Source of the DNA: Erodium maritimum | Taxonomy: Eukaryota; Streptophyta; Magnoliopsida; Geraniales; Geraniaceae | DNA length: 64,000 bases | Assembly: GCA_963921825.1 (NCBI GenBank) | Contig: OY997591.1 | Coordinates: forward strand, 45,777,825 to 45,841,824 | Direction: 5' to 3' | Translations under genes and position numbers: made by a program | In this document: one piece after another, positions 31,647-43,976 of the stretch | How the letters are laid out: each line of letters begins with the position of its first letter | Numbering within the stretch: the stretch's first letter is position 1 | The notes under the pieces: model-generated | What the model saw: the letters and a program-made list of their open reading frames with translations, nothing else | Told to the model about the DNA's origin: nothing | Database searches by the model: none

Positions 31647-34494
31647 TGTCACGCCCCAATTTCAGAGAACCGAACTCGGGACGCGAACATTTTAAAACAT
31701 AAACACTTGAACCTGTTTGAATAAAAGCTCTGACATTTCCATTTACTTCTCAAAATAATAATAGTATTTACAATACAAAAACGCCCCCAACAAATGGACA
31801 AGGTACAACATCCGTCACTAGACTCGACAGAAAGTAAAGACCAGACTCCACTCCAAGCTCCATGAACTTCAAGAGCTAACCTAGTCCGTCCGGTGATCAG
31901 TACCTGTAGGAAAAGCAGCTAGGGGTGAGCGTTCGCTCACCTCCACGGATAACAGACTGACTATGGCATAATTAGCAGAAAAAGCCAGTAACACTAAAAC
32001 CAAACCCAACACCGGGACTACCGTCCCCAACTAAAATACTCAACTGACCCACAACCCGTCACCTTCCTCAACAGACTCGACACTCGATAAAAACAGTGTA
32101 AACCCGACACAACTATCGACGACCTCCTCAAGGACACGACAGAAAGACTACACAACGCCAAACAAGATCACAAAGGATCGCACACCAGCTGCTCAGTAAC
32201 CAATCTCAATCAGGTCAGGGTTCGACCTATCGCAATTCCTCGACACGAAGTCGGATCAGGCTGTCGACCTTTCAAACTCGCAATTCATCGACACTAAGTC
32301 GGATCAGGCTGTCGACCTTTAGAACTCGCAATTCATCGACACTAAGTCGGATCAGGCTGTCGACCTTTAGAACTCACCACCCCAGGTAACCACAATCACA
32401 ATCACAATCACAGGCAAGTTCAATCACACAGGCACTCAAGACCACTCAAGACACCTCAACAGTCAAGACTCGGGTTCAACAACCTCACGGGCACTCGCTG
32501 CCACTCAAGACACTTCAACAGTCAAGACTCGGGTTCAACAACCCCACGGGCACTCACTGCCACTCAAGACACCAACTTAAATACACGGCTCTCATGGCCA
32601 CCCAGACTCAACAATAAATAACACGGGCTCTCAAGGCCACCCAAACTCAACAATTAAATACGGGCTCTCAAGGCCACCCAAACTCAACAATTTAAATAAA
32701 ACGCACGCCAACCTCCGGCATACTCGATGCCTCCAACGGTCCTAAAATCACTAGTTTCACAAACAACCTCCGGGCATGGTCATATGCCTCCAGTAATTCA
32801 ATTATCGCTAAGTTCTCTGTTCCTACGACACTACTAAGTGTCACATGCTTTTCTCTTAAACGCTACAATCCCGTATCATGCTTTTCTAATAATTAAATAA
32901 ATCTACTCAACCCACGACACCCCGGTGTCACATGCAATTCTACTATTAACTTTCCCTAATCAGGGCCGAGATCCGGCTACTTTTCCCTACCTCGTAGATA
33001 AATCCAAAAGCGCTCCAACAACACCCGAAGTACACCCACTCACTCGCCGAGCTTCCCTTTGCCTCGGTCCGTAGCACGATCTAAAAGAACACAAATTCAA
33101 AGTACCTTTAAACTAGTACGAATAAACCGAAAATTAATAAACTTAACGCCCAAACGTAACCCCGACAATGCCGATCACTCCCAAACTTCCCAATTACTCG
33201 ATATTGCCGATAAAGGACCCGTAAGGGCCAGATTCGCCCGACATGGCGAATCTGCCCGGTTTTGGTTAATTGCCTTCCGGGTCTCCAAAAGCCCCCGTTT
33301 TCGTTTCTACGGTCTTAGAATATTTCAAGGAACCCAACGCACTTGACGGAATTGAATTCCGACTTCTAAGTCAATTAATTAACGTTTAAAGTTTCCCAAA
33401 ACCCGTTAATTACAACTTCTCCAAATTAATTCCAAATTTCGATTCGATTAGGAAAAAGTGGTCCGGGGAACGTTTTAAACTACCCGAGTAATTAAAACAC
33501 GAACAACCGAGCACGTGGGCCCCACCCAAAGGGCTTGGCCGTGCCCTAGGGTTTGAGGGAGGGGCTCGGCCACCAAGTGGTGGCTGCTGCCACCTCCGGC
33601 CAGCCACCACATGGCCGGCCGGCCACCACCCACGGTGGCCGGAGCTCCTCCCGAGCCTCTGGTCACCGGAAAACGTGCCCTTACACCCCCAAACACCTCT
33701 AAAACGTCTCCAACACCTCCCAAACTCTACACAACCCTAAGTATTAGTTTAAAACTCAAACCCTAGCTTTCAAGAAAATAAACGAAACGAGAATCGGGTT
33801 AGTGCTTACTCGAGAGGAAGACGAGGGGAAGAGATTTGCTCCTTGCTTCGAATCGATCCAAGGGTTGAAAATCAAACCCTAACTCCACTTCCTTTCTTCT
33901 CTCTTCTTCTCCTTCTTCTTCTCTCTCTAAAACCTCTCTTCTTCTTTCTAATTTAATTAAAACTAACAACTAACTCCAAAAACTCCCCCCTTTTACCCAT
34001 GTTCGGCCAACACACCACAACCACCCATTTCCCCCCCAAAACTAACACCACCACATTTAGGACATGTGTCAAGGTGGGTCCCACACCTTTTGGAAAATAT
34101 CTAGTTGATATTTTCCAATCAGATTCGCGAAAAACGGACGTTTCGGGCCCCGAACGGGCACTTTTCCCAAGAAATTTTTAAACTGGACGGGCTTCAAGGA
34201 AACGGCCCAACAAGACCGCTACGACGACGGCTAAGCTTTTCGGGTCCAAAACGGTCCTCGAATGGACCAAAACGTCGCTCGGGTGACTTTTCCAACGAAG
34301 AATCAATCTTTCCCAAATTGACCAGAAAGTTGCCCTGAGTCCCCCGTAACTCATTTTAGTCGATAACGGGGTCAACTTAAGTCCGGCATGACCCTCGGGG
34401 TCAATTTAAGTTAGGTTAAGTGTCTGTATTAAAAATTTTAAATTTTCCTGTTTTTCGCAGGTTTGACTGACGTTGACCAGAAGTGGTTATTACA
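31647..34494 (-). mobile_element. Gypsy LTR shared by copies A and B
   Basis: 2848 bp. On the minus strand it runs tgtaataaccac to ttggggcgtgaca. It is the 3' LTR of copy B (polypurine tract at 34495-34513) and at the same time the 5' LTR of copy A (primer site at 31632-31643). It contains a 48-bp minisatellite (three units from 32232), a ~57-bp duplicated unit at 32446-32572, and a three-fold ggctctcaaggccaccc unit at 32585-32697. It differs from the LTR at 48484 by about a dozen substitutions or small indels that I could see. Confidence 0.92.
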
Positions 34495-35964
34495 GTCTAC
34501 CCCCCTTAAAGGAATTTCGTCCGCGAAATTTAAAACAGACGTACCTCGGGAGTCGAACAGGCCGGGATACTTCGCGCGAACCTCGTCCTCGCGTTCCCAC
34601 GTCGACTCAGCTCCGTGATGCTTCCACTGCACTCGGACCAAGCGGATAATCTTGCCTCCCCGCAGAATCTGCTGCCGAGTGTCCATGATCCGAACCGGCT
34701 GCTCCTCATAGGAGACATCATCAGCCACCTCGATATCAGTCCATTCGATGACGTGGGAGGGGTCTGCGTTGTACTGCCGCAACTGGGATACGTGGAAGAC
34801 GTTATGTACTCTCCCAAGCTGCGGTGGCAACGCCAGACGATAAGCCACGGCTCCCACTCTGTCTAAGATCTGGAACGGGCCTATGTACCTCGGAGCCAAC
34901 TTTCCCCCGCTGGGCCTGAACCGCACCAGCCCCTTCCTCGGGCTCACCTTCAGGAACACGTGATCCCCGACTGCAAACTCAAGAGGTCGACGTCGCCTGT
35001 CTGCATAACTCTTCTGCCGGCTCTGCGCGGTCCTCAACCGATCGCGGATCAATGCGACCTTCTCCGTCGTCTCTCTGACAAGATCTGGCCCCAGCAGACT
35101 CTTGTCCCCCACCTCTGCCCAGCATACTGGTGACCGACACGGCCTACCATACAATGCTTCGAACGGTGCCATCCCGATACTGGCCTGGAAGCTGTTGTTG
35201 TAGGCGAACTCGGCCAATGGCAGGTGGGTCTCCCAAGATCCCCTGAAATCCAGCACACATGCTCGCAGCATGTCCTCCAAGATCTGAATGGTACGCTCAG
35301 ACTGACCGTCTGTTTGAGGATGATGTGCTGTGCTGAGTAGGACCTCTGTCCCCAGTGCCTTCTGCAGACTCGGCCAGAACCTGGACGTGAAGCGGGGATC
35401 CCTGTCAGACACTATCGACACCGGGACCCCGTGGAGGCGCACTATCTCCTGGATATACAGACTGCTCAACTTGTCGACCGGGTCTGTCATCCTCATAGCC
35501 AGAAAGTGGGCCGACTTGGTCAACCGGTCGACTACCACCCACACGGCGTCGTTTCCCTTGGGCGATCTCGGTAGTCCACACACGAAATCCATCGTAATGT
35601 GCTCCCACTTCCACTGAGCAATCGGTAGTGGCTGTAACAATCCCGCGGGACGCTGATGCTCTGCCTTCACCTGCTGACAGACAAGGCATCTCGACACAAA
35701 CTCTGCGACTGCTCTCCTCATGCCGCGCCACCAGTAGTGCCTCCTGAGGTCACGGTACATCTTGGTGCCCCCCGGATGCACTGCGAGACGCGAATGGTGT
35801 GCCTCTCGTAACACGGCGTCTCTACAGTTAACTGGTACGAACAGCCCCCCGCGATACCGTAGTCCCCAATCAGTACTGTCCTGCCAGCCCACCACCTCGT
35901 CACCCCTGACGACTCTCTCGCAGATCTCTGATGCTTCGACGTCCTCCCTCTGCGCCTCCAACAC
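34438..35964 (-). CDS. Gypsy B integrase plus chromodomain segment
   Basis: 508 codons open, though separated from RNase H by a stop codon. The integrase zinc motif is intact (HHSRLAVHPG, CLVCQQVKAEH). The catalytic triad is seen in ITMDFVCGLP (Asp), IVSDRDPRF (Asp) and QTDGQSERTIQILEDML (Glu). The GPY/F-type motif RYIGPFQILDRVG is followed by a C-terminal chromodomain (PVRIMDTRQQILRGGK, VQWKHHGAESTWERE), which in chromoviruses steers insertion to particular chromatin. The frame runs across the polypurine tract into the LTR. All key integrase residues are kept, but translation as one polyprotein is blocked upstream. Confidence 0.9.
   Translation of the reverse strand: MLEAQREDVEASEICERVVRGDEVVGWQDSTDWGLRYRGGLFVPVNCRDAVLREAHHSRLAVHPGGTKMYRDLRRHYWWRGMRRAVAEFVSRCLVCQQVKAEHQRPAGLLQPLPIAQWKWEHITMDFVCGLPRSPKGNDAVWVVVDRLTKSAHFLAMRMTDPVDKLSSLYIQEIVRLHGVPVSIVSDRDPRFTSRFWPSLQKALGTEVLLSTAHHPQTDGQSERTIQILEDMLRACVLDFRGSWETHLPLAEFAYNNSFQASIGMAPFEALYGRPCRSPVCWAEVGDKSLLGPDLVRETTEKVALIRDRLRTAQSRQKSYADRRRRPLEFAVGDHVFLKVSPRKGLVRFRPSGGKLAPRYIGPFQILDRVGAVAYRLALPPQLGRVHNVFHVSQLRQYNADPSHVIEWTDIEVADDVSYEEQPVRIMDTRQQILRGGKIIRLVRVQWKHHGAESTWEREDEVRAKYPGLFDSRGTSVLNFADEIPLRGVDCNNHFWSTSVKPAKNRKI
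34495..34513 (-). promoter_or_regulatory. polypurine tract of Gypsy copy B
   Basis: The minus strand reads cctttaaggggggtagac directly before the LTR start tgtaataacc: the plus-strand priming site of the element. Confidence 0.8.
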
Positions 35965-35982
35965 TTGGGCAAGCAGTGAGGG

Positions 35983-37199
35983 CTAAGCCACTAGGGAGCA
36001 CATGGCAACACCACCAGTAACCTCCTCTAGCTCAAGCCCGAATGTGCTCAGCTCCCCCATCATGCCCCACTCTCGGACAGATATGCTGGCGAGGCTCGGA
36101 GCCGACTTCCTACTCAAGGCGTCGGCGACAACGTTCGCCTTGCCTGGGTGGTAGTGTAGCTCAAAGTCGTACTCCTCGAGTAGTTCCATCCACCGTCGCT
36201 GACGCATGTTCAGGTCTCGCTGGGAAAATATGTACTTGAGACTCTTGTGATCCGAGAACACCTGAAACCCCTCGCTGTACAGATAATATCGCCAGCTCTT
36301 TAGCGCAAACACGACTGCTGCTAGCTCCAAGTCGTGGGTAGGATAGTTGCGTTCGTGTATCTTCAACTGCCTGGAGCCATAAGCCACAACTCTTCCCGAC
36401 TGCATCAGCACGCAACCCAGTCCCTCTCCGGATGCATCGCAGTAAACATCATAGCCAATCCCTCGCTCGGGCACCACTAACACTGGAGCTGTAGTCAGTC
36501 GAGTCTTCAACTCCGCGAACGCACGCTCACAGTCATTTGTCCACACGACCCCAACACCCTTGCGCGTTAACAGAGTCATCGGTGCGGCTAGTCGTGCAAA
36601 ATCCTGGACAAATCGCCTATAGTAGCCTGCCAATCCCAGAAAGCTACGGATCTCGAAAACACTCGTGGGCCGTGCCCACTTCGAGACCGCGTCGATCTTC
36701 GACGGATCGACCAGGATACCGTCACGGGATACGATGTGGCCGAGGAACCTCACCTCAGAGAGCCAGAACTCGCACTTCTCCCGGTTGGCATATAGCTGAT
36801 GCTTGCGCAGTAGGGTCAGAACAACCCTCAGATGTGCCTTATGCGCCGCCTCGTTCTGCGAATATATCAGGATGTCGTCCACGAACACCACCACAAACTG
36901 ATCCAGGTACGGCCGGAAGATGCTGTTCATCAGGTCCATGAACGCTACTGGCGCGTTCGTCAGTCCGAATGGCATCACCAGGAACTCGTAATGCCCATAG
37001 CGTGTCCGGAATGCAGTCTTTGCGACGTCCCCCTCACGGACTCGTAACTGATAATAACCGGATCGCAGATCGATCTTTGAGAAGTGAGTCGCCCCTCTCA
37101 ACTGGTCAAACAAGTCATCGATCCTCGGCATCGGGTACCGGTTCTTCACCGTAACCCGGTTCAACTTCCGGTAATCTATACACATCCGTAGCTCTCCAC
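35983..37199 (-). pseudogene. Gypsy B reverse transcriptase core and RNase H
   Basis: [48 protein letters not shown] and the catalytic box [13 protein letters not shown] are intact. RNase H follows with [44 protein letters not shown] and [16 protein letters not shown] codon at about 35983 ends the frame, and integrase resumes in the same frame just after it. The upstream RT residues are at 45670, on the far side of the Copia insertion. Confidence 0.9.
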
Positions 37200-37204
37200 T
37201 CTTC

Positions 37205-38892
37205 TGTTAGTCTTAGTGCCCGTAGTTCAATCCTAAATGTCCAAATGTATATATCATCGTTAGCAATAAAATTAAAGCGGCTTTATATTACTTATGTGTT
37301 GGAGTAATAAATCGACGTGTGCTCTGATCTATGCCCACCATGCGAATAGAACCATAGATCGAGATAGATCACACTCGATGGGTCCCTAGTCAACAAAGCT
37401 TCACTAGAAGCGACTAGTATGAAAGATGGCTCTTTATGGCTTACGTTCTGTTAGTCATTGGAATGAGATTCCGGAGTCTGATCATAGATATCATGTGGGA
37501 CATGATATTGGACGACCCGCCCTGAATATGTGCCATAGATTAAGTCATGAACATATTCAGTGTTGTAGCTTGTCATGTATCCTTAGACCAAGGAGTCTTT
37601 GTGATCACTATGTAGTCAACAACTGAGTTTGACCTGAGCCTAACGTTGTCCGTAACAGGGCTTCCATAACGGCCAGGATTGGCTTGGGGACGGGCTACAT
37701 GAGTGACACGAAAGACGGCTAAGGGATTTATCCCTCATACTAAGGTATGGGAAAGATATCGGTTCTCGGCCGCTTGATCGAGAGTGACTGGAAGAATAGC
37801 ATGGCCATGCACATGATACTGGGTATCATATCTTCAGTCATCTCACATATCAAGGAACGGTGATTGAGAATAATAAGGATGACGGCTCTATGCCTTATCT
37901 CAATCAGGATATCGGAGATAAAAGGATAATGACAGGGACGACGGAAAGGTTAGAATCGACAGGGTCGATTCGTTATGTAGTGTCAGGCAATACTAAAGTC
38001 TCGTTAGTTGCCACTTAAATAGGATCAAGTAAAATGGGATTTTACGTTGATCTATTGACATGCATAAACCTAAGGGTCACACCGGAGGATGAAACTCATT
38101 GACACATTTATGGAGAATGGCCAAAAGGGAGTTGTCTCGGGACATGACCAAAACTGGGTTTTGGGTCATGTGCCCGTACGTGAATAGGACTTTACGGATC
38201 GAGACAAGGCTTGGAGTCTTGGGATTGATCGCGTCGGATAATGTTGGACATTTCCGGTATGGAAGGCTTGGAGGCGATGAGCGAATCACGGGACCTCGTT
38301 AGAAATGGCCACGGGCCATGTTCCAAGAGGCCCATGAAAGGCCCATGCAACCAAGGCCCATGGAACTAATTAATCAAGTCTTGATTAGTTAGTACTAAGT
38401 AAGCAAGACAAGGATTAAGGTGTTGGTGATTCACCACCTAACCCAATCTTGTCTTGCCATACTTTGTCCTATTTACACCTTACTTGACACCATACTTGTC
38501 CCATGCCTTTAGTTGGACAAGTATGGGTTTTGTTATGTTTAAGTCATCTTTTTTCAACATAACAAACACAAGACAAGAATAGGAAACACATTTTCTCTCC
38601 CTCTTCCATGGCCATTTCGGGTTTGGCTAGTTTCCACCTCCATGTTTGTGTTCTTGAGTCCTCAAAGAGAAGAACTACGTGGCTTTGATTCCCATGTGGA
38701 TACGTAGGCGTCTTGGAGACTCAAGCCAATCATTCGTTAACCGGTGTTCTTGTTTTGGTAAGAACTAGTGCTGAATTTTTCTCTTGTGAATCCATTCTTT
38801 GTTAGTTGTTTCATGGTTTTAATCGTCTCTTGGTTTTCATTGATTTTCCGCTGCGAGTTGGTTCATCTCCAACCTTACCTCGAGACCCAACA
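37205..38892 (+). repeat. Copia 5' LTR
   Basis: 1688 bp, TG...CA ends. One visible substitution against the 3' LTR. It is followed by the primer site. Confidence 0.96.
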
Positions 38893-38893
38893 G

Positions 38894-38906
38894 TGGTATC
38901 AGAGCC
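38894..38906 (+). promoter_or_regulatory. Copia primer-binding site
   Basis: tggtatcagagcc, complementary to initiator Met-tRNA, one base after the LTR. Confidence 0.92.
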
Positions 38907-40448
38907 GTGCTACCTTCGGGATTCACAAGACGGTGTTCAAAGTTTCGGTTTTGCTTGAAAGTTTCGTTTTTGGCATGTTGTTTTGCTAAATTGTTTGATA
39001 ACATGTTTTAAATTCTTGTTCATGGATTTAATGCATGTAAAATGAATTTTTGAAAATTATTTCAAATCTGGAAATTTTGAAAAAAATTTGATTTTTCGGG
39101 TCTCGGGAGCGGGACTCTCGGGGAGCCGAAACCGGGACCGAATGGGGCTCCGTTGGACGGAGCTAGGCCAAGCATGACCATTGGATGGTTGATATGCCAA
39201 GGCTAAACCGTTTTGTTAGTTATGACGAGTTTGGAACCGTCATGACGAACTCGAAGATCAAATGATCAAAAGTTTCATTTTTGAACGGTTTCGATAAACC
39301 GAGCATCAAAAAACTTCGAAACTTGGCTATTAATTAAAACCGGAAAATGACATGATGTTTGATAACATGCTTGTTTGATAACACGATGTGTGATGTGATG
39401 TTGGCATGGTGTACATAATAGCCCCGAGCTCGATTTAATTATTTATCGCTTTTCACGGCCTGCGAGCCGTTAGTGTTAGCGTGTAATTATTCTTTCAAGG
39501 TGTGGTCGTCGAACCACTTGTTTGTAATATTTATTTATTCCCGACCTGCGAGTCGTGTATTAAATTGTAATATTTTACTCAAGATGAAGAAAGGGCGAAA
39601 AGGTCATTTGGTGGCTTTTCGGGTGTTGGCATCGGCTTGGAGTCGATGGAGCTCAAGAAGCTAGTGGGAGTTAGTTTAGGGGGCTATTATGTGCATATTT
39701 ATCGCTTTATGCTTGGTTTAGTTTATGCATGATTAATTCTATGTGTTTTAGAATTGCATGCTTAACTTTATTTACCGAGCATATCATCTCACATGCAAAG
39801 ATAAAATTGGAATTTTAATCCTTGTGTGTGAACCCTTAGAACCGTCATTGCATTGGATGTAGTTGACGGGTTCAAAGGAAGAATTACATTGGATGTAATT
39901 TGAGGCATCATTGCATTTGGAATGTAGTTGATGTGCTCATCGCATCTAGGATGTGCCAAAGTTTTGAACACAACTGGACAAGTAAAAACGGGTCATGTCC
40001 GATACCTCCCAATCATCAACACCTTACTACCTCCCCGTCCTATGGGTGTCGTGCGCATTAGCGGAGCATCCATGGGAAAGCGGGGTAGTAGGTTTGGACG
40101 ACATATGTGGGTGTCGTGCGCATTAGCGGAGCACCTACATAGTGACGGGCCATAGTTGAAAATTGGTGGACCCGACTACGATTCTCAGCCTGAGGTTGAG
40201 CTAGGGTAACAGATAGGGTAAGCCGTGTACATAAGTGCATACCCTAGCCAAGAGTCACATTGGATGTGATTGGATGGAGTCCTACCTACATAGCTCGATT
40301 AAGTGGTGAGCATTAGTTCAGCTTAATCGAGTGAATCAAGGATCTTGGTTTCAGATTCTAAAGGTTTAGAATCGATTGTTGGTGTTTAAGCTTGATCTTC
40401 ATAAAATTTATTCAGTTTACTGATTGAATTTTATCTGTTGTAGATCAA
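38907..40448 (+). other. Copia untranslated leader, ~1.5 kb
   Basis: No domain. It contains a duplicated block ggtgtcgtgcgcattagcgg at about 40045 and 40111 and several gcattggatgtagttga-like repeats at 39848-39960. The leader is unusually long for Copia; it probably holds packaging signals, which would have to be intact for this copy to have moved. Confidence 0.7.
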
Positions 40449-40960
40449 ATGGCAAATTCAGCGAACATTAATAGTTTGTCATTAAAAACCATTCTTGACA
40501 GGGTCAAGCTAAATGGGACAAACTATTTGGACTGGTACAGAATTTTGAGGATAGTCCTCAAGTCTGAACGCAAAGAATATGTCCTTGACAAGGCTGTCTC
40601 TAAGACCATATCAGAGTTACATGAAGTGTCATTAACTGCTGAGAAGAATATCTCAGCGATCTGGGATCCAAGGATATTCTGATGGTCAACAAGGGAATTG
40701 GAAGTGGCATGGGCTGGGCCCATGCGCACTTGGCAGGAAAGATGAGACACCTGAGAATGTCTGCTTCTACTGCCAACAGCCTGGTCATTGGAACCGGGAT
40801 TACAGGAAGTTGACGGCTGATCTGAAGAAGGGCAGTGGGACTACGCCTTCATCAAATAGCCTGGATGATCTGAAGAAGGGCAGTAAGACTGCGCCTTCAT
40901 CAGGAAACCTGGATGATCTAAGGAAGGGCGGTGGGACCGTGCCTTCAATCGGTATTAACT
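40449..40960 (+). pseudogene. Copia gag remnant
   Basis: ATG followed by SLKTILDRVKLNGTNYLDWY, a Copia gag N-terminus. The frame stops at 40682 after about 77 codons, and within about 70 bp a zinc knuckle appears (CFYCQQPGHWNRDY). The bulk of gag between the two (well over 100 residues in intact relatives) is therefore deleted, and the fourth zinc ligand is Tyr instead of Cys. A lysine/threonine/serine-rich triplicated linker (DDLKKGSKTAPSS type, about 40810-40945) follows. Confidence 0.82.
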
Positions 40961-41865
40961 CTATAGAGCTACATCTCTCTACTTCCAAAGATTCATGGGT
41001 ATTAGATACCATGACTGAATCTCACACATGCACTAATATATGGTGGCTGAAAGTAGGAGAGATTTGGAAAGCACGAAATGGACCTCAGAGTTGTGGCAAC
41101 TACTGTAGGATCCATGAGTCTTGCTTTGCCAAGAGGCCTTGTCTTAGTATTGTATAATGTATATTGCATACCTACTTTTAGTAGGAATATTATATCTGTA
41201 TCCGTGTTTGACAAGGAAGGATATAATGTTAATATTGGAAATGGAGTTTTCAATGTTCTATGCAATGATATGTTTTATACCAGTACTGACATGGTTGGAG
41301 GATTGTACATATTAGATATGGGTAACAATGCCTCAAGTTCTATATATTCCGTTAATACCAAGAGGTCTAAATCCAACGATTTAAACCTAACTCTGTTATG
41401 GTACTGTCATTTGGGTCGCATAAACAAGAAGCGCCTATCAGCACTTCAGAAGTGCGGGCTTTCAGGTTCATTCGAATTCCATTCGATCGATAGGTGCAAG
41501 GTTTGTTTGATGGGAAAAATGACTAAAGTGCCCTTTATCGATCGCGATGAAAGGGCGGGTGAATTATTTGGGCTGATACACTCGAATGTGTGTAGACCAA
41601 TAAGTTCACTTGCCAGGAGGGGTTTTAGCTACTTTATCACATTTACTGATGATTACAGTAAATATGGTTATGTCTATTCGGTGAGACATAAGTCTGAAAC
41701 TTTTGATAAATTCAAAGAGTTTAAGACTATAGTAGAAAACCAGCTCGACAAAGGTATTAAGGCACTTCGATTGGATCGAGGTGGAAAATACTTGACCACA
41801 GAGTTATTAGATCATCTAAAAGAGAATGGGATCCTTTTGGAATGGACTCCTCCTAGGTCACTGTA
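40960..41865 (+). pseudogene. Copia protease and integrase remnant
   Basis: The protease site that should read D-T-G is LDTMTESHTC (G to M). The GAG-pre-integrase zinc module shows LWYCHLGRINKKRL and CKVCLMGKM: both zinc His positions (LWH, LGH in relatives) are Tyr and Arg. The integrase triad is Asn (LIHSNVC), Asp (FTDDYSKYGYVY) and Lys (DRGGKYLTTE) instead of D-D-E. A frameshift lies near 41078 and a stop near 41866. Integration by this protein is not credible. Confidence 0.85.
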
Positions 41866-42043
41866 GTTGAAAGGTGTAGCCAAACGGAGAAATCAGACAT
41901 TGTTAGACAATGGTCTGTTCCATGATTAGTTGGACTGATCTCCCATCTCTTTTAGGGGTTTTGCTCTAGAGACGACCGCATTCATAGTGAATCGGGCTTC
42001 GACGAATGGTGTGGAAGGGACACCATTTTAAAAATGGTACGGG

Positions 42044-43389
42044 ATGATGCCCGCTTTGTCCTTCCTAAAGATTTGTGGTTGCGAGGCTTATGTGAAACAT
42101 TTGGTTTCGACTAAGCTCGAACCAAGATCTGAGGTATGCACCTTCGTGTGGTATCCCAAAGCAACAAGGGGATACTATTTCTACAATCCCAGTGAGAACA
42201 TGGTGTTCGTCGCTTGGGGTGGGGTCTTTATGGAAAAGAAGTTTTGTTTCCAAAGACGTCATTGGGAGGACTGTGCATCTCGAAGAAATTCAGGATGGTA
42301 CAGATCTGTCTAAACCAATTGGCAACCCAGTAGAAAGGAGCCAGAGATTGTCGTAGAGTAAGAACCAATTCCTGTTACAATTCTGGAAGGTCCAAGGCGA
42401 TTTGAAAGGATCAATCTTCCACCTCCAAGATATGGTATCCGGAGGTGACAATGAAGTCATGGTGGATCACGATGATCCAGCCACCTTTCAGGAAGTCGTG
42501 GATGGGCCCAACTCCGAGTTATGGCTGGGAGCCATGAGGGAGGAAATGCAATCCATGTCGGACAACCGAGTCTGGGAACCGGTTGATCCCATCAATGGTG
42601 TGAGGACCATCGGATGCAAATGGATCTTCAAGGTGAAGATGGACATGGACGGCAACCCTCTGACCTACAAAGCTCAACTGGTGGCGAAAGGTTATAGGCA
42701 GATCCAATGGATTGACTATGAGGAAACCTTCTCCTTAGTGGCTATGGTCAAAATCGATCCAAATTCTTCTTGACATAACTGCGTATCATAATTACGAGAT
42801 ATGGAAAGTGGATGTCAAAACCGCTTTCCTAAATGGAAATTTGACTGAGTACATTTGTATGTCTCGGCCCAAAGGTTTTGACGATCCGAAGAATAAAGGA
42901 AAGATTTATAAGTTGTTGAAATCCATATATGGATTGAAACGAACTTCTCGGAGTTGGATCCTTCGTTTTGATGAAGCTGTAATTGGATTTGGCTTAATCA
43001 AGAACGAGGATGAATCTTGCGTTTATAAGAAGGCTAGTGGGAGCAATATTACCTTTCTGGTTCTCATTGAAAACGACATCCCAACCTTGCACGAGACTAA
43101 AGCTTGGTTGAGGAAGTGTTTTTCAATAAAGGACTTAGGCGATGCTTCTCATATCTTAAGGATTAAGATATGTAGAGATCGCACCAAGAGGGTCTTGGAT
43201 TTAAGTCAGGGAACCTATGTGAACAAGGCATTGAGTAGGTTCTTAATGCTCGATTCAAAGAAAGGACTCTTACCCACTAGTCATGGCATTCATCTCAGCA
43301 AGACTCAGTGTCCTAAGACACCTGATGAGCTGAAAAGGATGATGAGAATCCTATGCGCCTGGGGGCAGGATCGATCATATATGCCATGA
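42044..43389 (+). pseudogene. Copia reverse transcriptase remnant
   Basis: Integrase C-terminal pieces (FLKICGCEAYVKH) at 42060, then RT at 42402-43389: WLGAMREEMQSM, NRVWEPVD, GCKWIFKVKMD and KAQLVAKGYRQ. A frameshift near 42770 precedes MDVKTAFLNGNLTEYI (first catalytic Asp) and LKRTSRSWILRFDEA. Where the YVDD box belongs, the sequence reads FLVLIENDIPTL: about nine residues including the catalytic Asp pair are deleted. Confidence 0.87.
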
Positions 43390-43539
43390 CATGTATGAGA
43401 CCAGACGTCTCGTAGGCCTTATGTTGTACCAGTAGACATCATTCTAACCCGGGGGAAAGATGATGCTGAACTAGTCGTCGAAGGATGAGTAGACGCTAGT
43501 TTTCCAAGACAAATCCAGATAACTTTAGAAGTCAATCAA

Positions 43540-43825
43540 GATATGTGTTTACGCTGAATGGCAGAGCTTTAGCTGGGAAAGCGTAAAGCAAGATATCATT
43601 GCCGAATCTACGACAGAGGCCAAGTACATGGATGCTGCAGAGGCAGCTAAGGAGGCTATGTGGATTTGGAAATTCATGGCAGGGCTGGGTGTAATTAAAA
43701 ACCCATCCAGTCCGGTGAATCCATTTTGCGACAACACAAGGGCCATTGCGCAAGCTAAAAGCCTAGATCGCATAACAAATCCAAACATGTACTGCGGCGT
43801 ATCCACCTCATCAGATAAATACTGA
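43540..43825 (+). pseudogene. Copia RNase H remnant
   Basis: STTEAKYMDAAEAAKEAMW (catalytic Glu region) and PFCDNTRAIAQAK (catalytic Asp region: CDN) are recognisable. The upstream part carries frameshifts and the reading frame ends at 43824. Confidence 0.8.
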
Positions 43826-43962
43826 ACTGAGGTGAAGTGAAGATAACCGATATTGCAACAGATGATAACATAGCCAACCCGTTGACTAAGGCAGTGTCAC
43901 TGCCTGGACATGTTAGACATGTAAAGTCGATGGGGACATATTGGAGTTTAGATTGGAACTAG

Positions 43963-43976
43963 GGCAAGTGGGAGAT
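43963..43976 (+). promoter_or_regulatory. Copia polypurine tract
   Basis: gggcaagtgggagat immediately before the 3' LTR: the usual Copia plus-strand priming site. Confidence 0.85.

Noticed and set aside
33059-33346. Open frames of 60-110 codons inside the Gypsy LTRs and repeated at +16837
   Set aside because: They recur only because the LTRs are duplicated and show no domain.
40449-43825. Active Copia polyprotein
   Set aside because: Protease, integrase and RT active-site residues are missing, as are most of gag and an open frame.
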